From an uncultured Opitutia bacterium (lineage in GTDB: Bacteria > Verrucomicrobiota > Verrucomicrobiia > Opitutales > UBA953), in contig CAIXQT010000304.1 of assembly GCA_903921665.1 (NCBI GenBank), positions 1-11,949 on the forward strand: a stretch of DNA of 11,949 nucleotides, given 5' to 3'. The translations under genes were made by a program, and so were the position numbers. Under the pieces are notes generated by a model. The model was not told the DNA's origin. It was given only the letters and a program-made list of their open reading frames with translations, and did no database searches. This document shows, piece by piece, positions 5,386-11,574 of this stretch (positions are counted from its first letter, which is position 1; the number at the start of each line of letters is the position of its first letter).

Positions 5386-7905
5386 TCATTTCTCGCCTTT
5401 GAGATAAGCCAACAAGTCCGCAAGCTGTTGCTTGCTCAGGCCCGCCTCAAGGCCGGTGGGCATGAGCGAGCCAGGCAGTGATTCGAGCTTGGCGAGGTCG
5501 GAACGCAGCAGGGATGCTTCGACACCTAACGGACCACGTAGGGTGACCGAGGTGGGCGTGTCGCCGACCAGGACGCCGCTGAGGACGCGTCCGTCCTTGG
5601 CCTCGGCGAGATACGCGGTGAAGGCCGGGGCGATCTCGGCGTCAGGGTTCACGATATGGAACAGGATGTTCTCCTTGGTCTGGCGCCGAATATCGAAGAG
5701 GTCCGGCCCGACGGCGTGCCCTTCCCGCTCCAGACGATGGCAACTGGCGCAGATGGAGTTGAAGACGGTCCGGCCATTCGCAGGCACGGACGACAGAGCC
5801 AAGGCCTTGGTGGCTTCAGCCAAGGCCTCCGGGCGGGCTGAGACGGTCAGTAATCGTTCGGCCAGGGCTTTCACGGCCGGATCCTTGGCGGCGAGCACCT
5901 GACGTCGGCGGATGCCCGTAAAGGCGCTGGCGGGCAGGCGCTTGGCCTCCACGGAGACCAGGACACCCTTCACATGGAAGGGAACGCCCAGCAAGGAGCC
6001 CAAGACGGCATCCCGTCGGGCCGGGGTATACCGCGACCAACCGGCGAGAAGCGAAGCCGAGACCTCTTCCCTTGGATAGACCACCACGGCCTTGAGCGAA
6101 GCAGCGGCGAGGTCGGGCGCGGATTCATCCAAGGCGAGCTTCAGCAAGGATTCCCCGGCACGCTCCCAAGGCAGACGGGCCATGAGTTTCACGGCAACGC
6201 TCCGCGCTTCATTGGTCTTGGACTTATCCAGCGCGACCTCAGGCGATGCATCGAGAAGCGATTGAAAAGAAGCAGGCAGGCCCACCGACTTACGGGTCGT
6301 CAGATACCCGGACAGCAAAGCCAGTCGCACAGGCTCAGGTGCTCGATCAGCGACCTCGAGTTCGGAAGGCTTATTGAGCGAACCTCCGAGGTAGCCCAAG
6401 ACCTCCGCCATGCCCGCGCCGACCTTGGCGTCCGCTGGCATGGCCGCCAAGAGCGCCAGCAGGAAAGCCGATTCACGTCCGCTGATGCCGCTCAGTACCC
6501 CGTTGCGCATCCACTTATCCTCCGCGTGCGACCACGCGGCCTGGGCGAGCTGCTGGGTGCCTGCCGTGGAGGCATCATCTCCGGCGCGGATGATCTTCGC
6601 AAAGACCGAGTCCGGCAACGAGGAGAACGCGGCCATGGCGACCGAAGCGCGATCAGGTTCCTTCTCCGCCCGCACGCGCCAGATGCGCCCCATGGTTTTA
6701 CCGGTCTCGAAGTCAGTGCGCTTGCGCACTTCTTCCGGCAGGTAATCAGGGTGTTCGATGACCTTGCGATACATGTCCGCGACGTAGAGCGCACCTTCCG
6801 GCCCCTTGGTCAGGAAGACCGGGCGGAACCAGTCGTCACGCGAGGCGAGGAACTCACGTCCTTGATAGAGCGGCGATGCGGCGAAGGTCGCGCCCTTCGC
6901 CGTGAGCCGATCGGCATGGACCAGATTGCCGGTCGGATCGCACGAGAAGACCGCTGAGGCGCACTCCGGCGTGAGCAAGGACTTACCCTGCCAGATCTTC
7001 ACCCCGCAGGCGGCGCTGAACGAACCGGCATGCCCGTCGGCGGTGGTGATGTTCGAGCTGATCGGGAAAAGCCGGACGCCGTCGTGGCCGCCGTTGATGC
7101 CATTGAAGGCGTCGCGCTCATTGCAATCCTGCACCGTCTCGCTGAATGCCAGACGCGGATTCCGCTTGAGCCATTTCGACTGGAAGACGACATGCTGGAC
7201 CGGGACGCGGTTCATGCAGATGAAGCGGTTCCCGAAGACATCGAAGCTCATGCCATACTGGGATTTCCCGTCGACGAGCTCGACCTCGAGGGTCTGCGGG
7301 TCGAAACGGATATCCGACGTCATCTTGAGCGGCGGACGCTCCGGATGAGAGGGACACGTGACCGTGCCTCCGCTGAGCCCGGCGGCGAGGTAGATCTTGC
7401 CGTCCCAAGGTCCGACGGTCGGCGCGTTCACCCGCAGCTGCGTGCTACCCGTCGTGGCGAAACCGGTAAGCAGCACCTTACGCTCTTCGGCGACGCCGTC
7501 GCCGTCGTTATCCTTCAAGAAGAGAACATCCGGTGCGCAAGTGACGATGATTCCCCCGCCCCAAGGCAGCACGCCGTTCGGGAAGGTCAGTCCATCCGCA
7601 TACACGGTGCGCTTATCCATCCGTCCGTCGCCATCGGTATCCTCCAGCAAGGCGATCACGCCCGCAGGCTTCTCCCCTTCCTTCGGTCCGATCGGGTAGC
7701 CGCGATTCTCGGCCACGAACAACCGTCCCTTCGCGTCGAAGGCGATGGCGCAAGGCGAGGCCACCAACGGCTCGGCGGCGACGAGCTCGACGCGTAGGCC
7801 CGGGACGACTTCAAACGCCTTCTGGGCGTCCTCCGGCGAGAGCGGACTCGGCAACGGCGCCGCGACGAGCGCGCCGGCGAACAGGATGGAAGCGGTCCGG
7901 ATCAT
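5386..7905 (-). CDS. Secreted PVC-type dehydrogenase-like beta-propeller with HEAT-like middle and C-terminal cytochrome c domain
   Basis: An 839-residue protein of the Pirellula/Verrucomicrobium type, abundant in this superphylum and thought to act in periplasmic oxidation of sugars or glycan parts. Domains: signal peptide (1 to about 16); dehydrogenase-like propeller (about 30-410) with Ca-binding-like loops DTDGDGRMD and DNDGDGVAE and the segments CAIAFDAKGRLFVAENRGYP and GPEGALYVADMYRKVIEHPDY; an Ala/Leu-rich helical repeat region (about 415-690); and a heme c domain with C719-A-S-C722-H723 and a downstream SLMPTG whose Met is the likely axial ligand. Ends close to LSKQQLADLLAYLKGEK, typical of the heme-binding domain. 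Its ATG overlaps the stop of the preceding gene (ATGA, 7902-7905), so the two are translationally coupled. The enzymatic reaction is not established for this family. Confidence 0.9.
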   Translation of the reverse strand: MIRTASILFAGALVAAPLPSPLSPEDAQKAFEVVPGLRVELVAAEPLVASPCAIAFDAKGRLFVAENRGYPIGPKEGEKPAGVIALLEDTDGDGRMDKRTVYADGLTFPNGVLPWGGGIIVTCAPDVLFLKDNDGDGVAEERKVLLTGFATTGSTQLRVNAPTVGPWDGKIYLAAGLSGGTVTCPSHPERPPLKMTSDIRFDPQTLEVELVDGKSQYGMSFDVFGNRFICMNRVPVQHVVFQSKWLKRNPRLAFSETVQDCNERDAFNGINGGHDGVRLFPISSNITTADGHAGSFSAACGVKIWQGKSLLTPECASAVFSCDPTGNLVHADRLTAKGATFAASPLYQGREFLASRDDWFRPVFLTKGPEGALYVADMYRKVIEHPDYLPEEVRKRTDFETGKTMGRIWRVRAEKEPDRASVAMAAFSSLPDSVFAKIIRAGDDASTAGTQQLAQAAWSHAEDKWMRNGVLSGISGRESAFLLALLAAMPADAKVGAGMAEVLGYLGGSLNKPSELEVADRAPEPVRLALLSGYLTTRKSVGLPASFQSLLDASPEVALDKSKTNEARSVAVKLMARLPWERAGESLLKLALDESAPDLAAASLKAVVVYPREEVSASLLAGWSRYTPARRDAVLGSLLGVPFHVKGVLVSVEAKRLPASAFTGIRRRQVLAAKDPAVKALAERLLTVSARPEALAEATKALALSSVPANGRTVFNSICASCHRLEREGHAVGPDLFDIRRQTKENILFHIVNPDAEIAPAFTAYLAEAKDGRVLSGVLVGDTPTSVTLRGPLGVEASLLRSDLAKLESLPGSLMPTGLEAGLSKQQLADLLAYLKGEK

Positions 7906-9410
7906 TTCAACTGCGGTGGCTGGTCACCGTAGGTCCACGGCTTGCCGGCCGGTCCGTTCGGACGTTCGGGCAGCTTCGCGGGTTTCATCTTAGCGGCGAG
8001 TTCGAGTCCGACGTTCATGATCTGCGTGCCCGCGGTGATCTCAAGATTACTGTAGCTCGTCAGGCGCGTCTCGTACCCTCCGCCGTGCGGACCGAAGGCC
8101 TCCTCGTCCGGCACATAACCCACGCAGCCGTTCGCGAGCTCGACCGGGAAGGTCATCGGGAAACCGCTGCGCTTCTTGAGCTGGAGTCCGTAGGAGACGA
8201 AATACTCGGCGGGATTGGAGAGACAGACCACCGGGCCGACCTGGATGGCCTGCACCTCGACCTCGACGTCGCTTTTCTTGGCGATCAAGGCGTCGAGCAG
8301 CAGCGTCTCCTTGGCCCAGACCCAATCCTTATGGGCGACCGGCCCCTTGATGCGTTCCCGGGCTTCGGCGACGCGCTCCGGGGCGGGAATTCGACGCTTC
8401 ACGTCCCAGACCTTATGATCGGCGGCGAGTGGCACCTCCGCGGTACGGGTCTGCGACACGCTCAGCAGGACCTTCAAGGCTTCGGCGCCCACGCGACCCC
8501 CGACGAACTGCGACCAATCGTCGGAAGCCGGATTGGCCTTGGGGTCGAGGTTGTTGACCTGGGTGACATCCCCGCAAGCGCCCTGCAGGAAGACGACCTT
8601 GGTGCCGGCCCCGTAATAGCCGCGGATGACTTTCTCGGTGTAATAGATCCAGTTAGCGCCGATGCCGTCGGAATTGGTGGTGGCGTGGCAGGAGAAGTTG
8701 ACGATGCAGCCGGTTAACTTTCCGTCCGCACCCCATACACCGATCACACCGACTTCGTCGTCGATCGGATTGGCGAACTCGACCACGTCAGGATTGCTCT
8801 TTCCCGGATGCGAGAAGGTCAGGCCGTTCTTCATGCGCAGGCGACGGTTGAAAGCCACCTGGCTCTCATGGCCGACGCCGTAGCCGACCGTGACCGCGGC
8901 CTTGGACTGATCCGCGGCGACGATCGCCTCGACCGTCGCGGCGACGACCTTCTTGAGATAGCCCGCATCGGCGCAGGATGATTTCTTATACGCCAGTTCC
9001 TGTATTTCGGAAGAGGCATGGTCGAACTCGCCTGGCAGGATCATCCCGATCGGACCGGAGGAATGGGAATGCGAGGCTCCGATCATCACGTCGGCGATGC
9101 CCGTGGCGGCTTTCACCAGACCGCGGATCTCCTGCACCGTCTCGCGACGGATCATCAGGGCGTCGATGCCGACGAGGGCCACCCGCTTCTGGCCGTCGTC
9201 GAAGACGCTCGCACGTACCTTGCACGCGTCGTGGATCTTCTTCGAGTAGACCTTCCCGTAGTTGCCCGGGACTTCCATGCCGATGTCGGGAGTGATATCG
9301 CGATCGGCGAACCCCACGCGGACGCCGGGCTTGGCCGGCGGCGCGGCGAAGACCGTGACGGAAGCCAGTACCAGCAGGACATAGCGGAAACCGAGCCGGG
9401 GAGAACTCAT
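7902..9410 (-). CDS. Secreted neutral/alkaline ceramidase-like hydrolase
   Basis: A 502-residue protein resembling the N-terminal domain of neutral/alkaline non-lysosomal ceramidases, which are zinc amidases. Signal peptide at 7-23 with likely cleavage in VFA-A. VRVGFADRDITPDIGMEVPG is the usual start of the domain. GASHSHSSGP (112-120 region; His114 and His116) resembles the zinc-site motif THTHSGP. Further on, CIVNFSCHATT and FLQGACGDVTQVN match the second histidine and the NGD-type motif. In this superphylum such proteins are often annotated as hypothetical, and the substrate need not be ceramide. I chose the ATG at 9410 because it directly precedes the signal peptide; the frame stays open up to 9557, but that extension only translates intergenic repeats. 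No Shine-Dalgarno sequence (CATACCCCC precedes the ATG). First gene of a two-gene operon. Confidence 0.85.
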   Translation of the reverse strand: MSSPRLGFRYVLLVLASVTVFAAPPAKPGVRVGFADRDITPDIGMEVPGNYGKVYSKKIHDACKVRASVFDDGQKRVALVGIDALMIRRETVQEIRGLVKAATGIADVMIGASHSHSSGPIGMILPGEFDHASSEIQELAYKKSSCADAGYLKKVVAATVEAIVAADQSKAAVTVGYGVGHESQVAFNRRLRMKNGLTFSHPGKSNPDVVEFANPIDDEVGVIGVWGADGKLTGCIVNFSCHATTNSDGIGANWIYYTEKVIRGYYGAGTKVVFLQGACGDVTQVNNLDPKANPASDDWSQFVGGRVGAEALKVLLSVSQTRTAEVPLAADHKVWDVKRRIPAPERVAEARERIKGPVAHKDWVWAKETLLLDALIAKKSDVEVEVQAIQVGPVVCLSNPAEYFVSYGLQLKKRSGFPMTFPVELANGCVGYVPDEEAFGPHGGGYETRLTSYSNLEITAGTQIMNVGLELAAKMKPAKLPERPNGPAGKPWTYGDQPPQLK

Positions 9411-9459
9411 GGGGGTATGAGCAGATATGTCGGGGGAAGGTTCCCGGGACAAGCCCACG

Positions 9460-9517
9460 AGTACGGGGTCAGACCGCTTCTGAAGGATATTAGTCAGAAG
9501 CGGTCTGACCCCGTACT
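9460..9517. repeat. Perfect 24-bp inverted repeat with GGGGTCAGACC core
   Basis: Bases 9460-9483 and 9494-9517 are exact reverse complements, separated by a 10-base loop (AGGATATTAG). Each arm contains GGGGTCAGACCGCTTCTGA. The GGGGTCAGACC core resembles a widespread family of bacterial short palindromic repeats associated with RAYT/IS200-like Y1 transposases (recollection, not searched). It lies 50 bp upstream of the ceramidase-like gene; no terminator-type U-tract follows. Confidence 0.88.
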
Positions 9518-9535
9518 GTATCCTTGCGTCAATGG

Positions 9536-9560
9536 GGTAGGGTCGGGACCGCGTCACGAC
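9536..9560 (+). repeat. 25-bp module, copy 2 (identical to 3317-3341)
   Basis: All 25 bases equal those at 3317-3341. Here the module stands outside, 11 bp to the left of REPIN-like element 2, whereas copy 1 is inside element 1. It is therefore a separate unit that can be combined with different hairpin arms. Confidence 0.85.
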
Positions 9561-9571
9561 ATAGGGAAACT

Positions 9572-9695
9572 AGGTAGGGACATGATTGCTATCACGTCCG
9601 TTCGTGGACGGACCTGGAATGCCGTTAAAGACCGCTAAGTCCGTACGAGGGGCCTCCCGTGGCGAACGGACGCCATAGCAATGGCGTCCCTACCT
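9572..9695. repeat. REPIN-like element 2: divergent inverted arms with compensatory changes
   Basis: The left arm (9572 to about 9604) and the reverse complement of the right arm (about 9663-9695) agree at roughly 28 of 33 bases and share the end AGGTAGGGAC with element 1. Each arm folds: left GACATGAT-TGCT-ATCACGTC with one A-C mismatch, right (read inward) GACGCCAT-TGCT-ATGGCGTC with a perfect stem. Two of the differing positions are paired changes (T-A to C-G, G-C to C-G). The element ends 4 bp beyond the umuC stop codon. No transposase is present. It may also stop transcription leaving umuC. Confidence 0.78.
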
Positions 9696-9699
9696 CATA

Positions 9700-11004
9700 T
9701 CATTCGTGAAACCTGATCCGCGGCTTGGGGCCGTCTTTCGCTTTCGGGAGTCGCTCGGGGTCGGAAAGCGAGGCGCCGGACTGGAGCTCGGACTTGCCTT
9801 TCCATTCGCGCTCGAAGCCCGTGCTGGCGAGGCGCACGGCATCACGGCCGAGCTTATGGTTCAAGGCATCGACGGCCTTCATGAGCCGGTCCTTGTTCGG
9901 ATCGGCCTCGCCTCCCATGCCCGGCAAGGAGGGCTGCACGACGTCGGCCGGCGTCAGGCCATGCAACATCACCCCTGCCCTCTTATAAAGATAACCGTCG
10001 CGACGCACGCGTGCCAGCGCCCGCGAAGCCGCGGCACAGATCGCACGCGCATCATCGGTCGGCGGATCGAGCGGCTCCGCTTCGTCTCCGCGATACTGCT
10101 CCTGATCGATGCGATGCTGGTTCGTGCGAATGAAGACCACGATCGAAGAAGCCACGAGCCCGTCTTCGCGTAGTTTCTCCGCCGCCCGGGCGGCGTGCGA
10201 AGCAATCGCTTCGGACAGCTCATGCGCATCGGTGATCGGCCGGCCGAAGGAACGGGAGACCAATACGCTTTTCCGCGGGCCGGCGTCCTCGACGATATCA
10301 TGGCAGGAAATGCCGCGGAGCTCGAGGGCGAGACGTTCGCCGACCACGCCGGCGATGCGGCGGACGAAGCCCGGATCGGCCTCGGCGAGGTCGATGGCCG
10401 AAAGAATCCCATGCGAACGCAGGCGGGCCGCCAGACCAGGCCCGACGCCCCAGACGTCTTCCGCTTCGACGCCGCGCAGGAAGGCCGTGCGGCCGGCTTG
10501 GTCGACCGGCACCACGACCACCCCGCCGCTCGCCTTGTCCGCTTTGGCGCGCTCGTTAGCCAGCTTGCAGAGTACCTTGGTCGGCGCCATGCCCAAAGAA
10601 ATCGGAATACCCGTACGCTGGAGCACGTCGGCCCGGATACGTAGCCCCAGCGCCCGCGCATCGGCGTCCGGCATATCGGGAAAACCCAGGAAGGCTTCGT
10701 CGACCGAATACACCTCGAGGTCGCGAGCCTGCTCGCCGAGCACGCCCATCACGCGTTCGGAGAAATCACCGTAGACCTCGAAGTTGGACGAGAAGATGCG
10801 CACCCCATGGGCCTCGCAGGTACGACGCACTTCGAAATAGGGCGCACCCATCGGGATGCCCAGCGCCTTGGCTTCGGAAGAGCGCGCGACCACGCAGCCG
10901 TCATTGTTCGACAGCACCACGATCGGCACGCCGATCAGTGACGGATCCAGCGCACGTTCGCAGGAAGCGTAGAAGTTATTGCAATCGGCGAGGGCGCGGA
11001 GCAT
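9700..11004 (-). CDS. umuC: Y-family DNA polymerase V catalytic subunit UmuC
   Basis: Error-prone polymerase that, with processed UmuD, copies damaged DNA in the SOS response. 434 residues (E. coli UmuC has 422). The first catalytic Asp is D7 in ALADCNNFYASCE; the SNNDGCVVARSSEAKALGIP finger motif is at 32-51; the catalytic pair D102-E103 lies in YSVDEAF. A helix-hairpin-helix element, VWGVGPGLAARL, follows, then the little-finger domain. QPSLPG near the C-terminus could be a degenerate beta-clamp binding motif. I chose the ATG at 11004 because family homology begins there; the frame is open to 11127, but that part overlaps umuD and translates to low-complexity Arg/Ala sequence. It starts 4 bases after the umuD stop, so the two are coupled. 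No Shine-Dalgarno sequence. Confidence 0.95.
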   Translation of the reverse strand: MLRALADCNNFYASCERALDPSLIGVPIVVLSNNDGCVVARSSEAKALGIPMGAPYFEVRRTCEAHGVRIFSSNFEVYGDFSERVMGVLGEQARDLEVYSVDEAFLGFPDMPDADARALGLRIRADVLQRTGIPISLGMAPTKVLCKLANERAKADKASGGVVVVPVDQAGRTAFLRGVEAEDVWGVGPGLAARLRSHGILSAIDLAEADPGFVRRIAGVVGERLALELRGISCHDIVEDAGPRKSVLVSRSFGRPITDAHELSEAIASHAARAAEKLREDGLVASSIVVFIRTNQHRIDQEQYRGDEAEPLDPPTDDARAICAAASRALARVRRDGYLYKRAGVMLHGLTPADVVQPSLPGMGGEADPNKDRLMKAVDALNHKLGRDAVRLASTGFEREWKGKSELQSGASLSDPERLPKAKDGPKPRIRFHE

Positions 11005-11008
11005 GGCG

Positions 11009-11440
11009 TCAGCAGCGGCGCACGACGGCGACCACCGTCCCCCAGATACGGCATTCCGGCGTGAAAGGCAACGACCAGCCCGGCCAGCGCGGACTGTCGG
11101 CGCGCAGGCTCCAGGCGCCCGCGGCATCGCGCTCGAGGCGCTTCACCGTGAATTCGCCGCCGACCTCGGCGACCACGATCGTACCCGCACGCGCCGCCGG
11201 CGCCTTATCGACCACGATGAGGTCGCCCGGCAGGATGCCCGCGCCCGACATCGAATCGCCGTCGACGCGCAGGAAGAACGTGGAGAGCGGATTACGGATC
11301 AGGTGCTCATTGAGGTCGAGGCGGCGCTCCATGTGGTCATCGGCCGGCGACGGGAAGCCCGCGACCGCGCGGGAGCCGAGCAGCGGCAGGGCTAGCGGCC
11401 GCCGGGCTTCAAATCCCTGCAATGTACGCATATCCAGCAT
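11009..11440 (-). CDS. umuD: UmuD-like S24 self-cleaving protease, polymerase V accessory subunit
   Basis: Self-cleaves on RecA filaments to UmuD', which activates UmuC. 143 residues. The cleavage region RAVAGFPSPADD has A27-G28 where E. coli UmuD has Cys-Gly. The catalytic Ser63 is in VDGDSMSGAGI and Lys100 in GEFTVKRL; RRLDLNEHLI also matches UmuD. Spacing from cleavage site to Ser to Lys (36 and 37) equals E. coli UmuD (24, 60, 97). If translation began at the second Met (11431), the numbering would be identical to E. coli; the ATG at 11440 lies only 2 bp from the LexA-type operator. There is no DNA-binding domain, so this is not LexA. It lies directly before umuC as the first gene of the operon. 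Confidence 0.94.
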   Translation of the reverse strand: MLDMRTLQGFEARRPLALPLLGSRAVAGFPSPADDHMERRLDLNEHLIRNPLSTFFLRVDGDSMSGAGILPGDLIVVDKAPAARAGTIVVAEVGGEFTVKRLERDAAGAWSLRADSPRWPGWSLPFTPECRIWGTVVAVVRRC

Positions 11441-11442
11441 AG

Positions 11443-11460
11443 AGTGAACGGATGTTCACT
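11443..11460 (-). promoter_or_regulatory. LexA-type SOS operator of umuDC
   Basis: AGTGAAC-ATCC-GTTCACT on the coding strand is a perfect 7-bp palindrome with a 4-bp spacer. Its core, GAAC-N4-GTTC, is the Firmicutes/Actinobacteria type of SOS box. It lies 2 bp before the first possible umuD ATG and 11 bp before the second. Position, symmetry and gene function together make LexA repression very likely. I cannot assign -35 and -10 elements with confidence; the rest of 11461-11521 shows nothing recognisable. Confidence 0.88.
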
Positions 11461-11521
11461 TATCAGGGGAAGGCTTCAAGGAGAAAGCATCAGGGCGGGC
11501 TGTCCCTCCCTCGCCCCCAAC

Positions 11522-11552
11522 AAAAAGGCCTGCGTCTTGCGACACAGGCCTT
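11522..11552 (-). terminator. Rho-independent terminator of cysK (GCAA tetraloop)
   Basis: On the minus strand AAGGCCTG (11545-11552) pairs with CAGGCCTT (11525-11532). One mismatch follows, then GTC-GCAA-GAC closes the hairpin with a GNRA tetraloop. The T-rich tail TTTTTG follows directly (11521-11526). It ends cysK transcription before the umuD operator. Confidence 0.9.
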
Positions 11553-11574
11553 CGGGACGAGCTAGGACCTCGGC

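Noticed and set aside
5974..6957. Plus-strand open frame of 327 codons opposite the dehydrogenase/cytochrome gene (likewise 7030-7797 and 8085-8717)
   Set aside because: Shadow frames of minus-strand genes with Arg/Gly/Asp-biased composition and no motifs.
9460..9517. Insertion sequence terminal repeats
   Set aside because: The 10-bp loop leaves no room for a transposase, and no target-site duplication is visible; a short palindromic repeat fits better.
9411..9557. 49-residue N-terminal extension of the ceramidase-like protein
   Set aside because: It translates the 24-bp inverted repeat (giving YGVRPL and KRSDPV) and would hide the signal peptide that begins at the ATG at 9410.
11005..11127. 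41-residue N-terminal extension of UmuC
   Set aside because: It overlaps the umuD C-terminus, is Arg/Ala-rich, and UmuC homology starts exactly at the ATG at 11004.
11009..11440. lexA repressor gene
   Set aside because: The product lacks the N-terminal helix-turn-helix domain, is short, and is followed directly by umuC.
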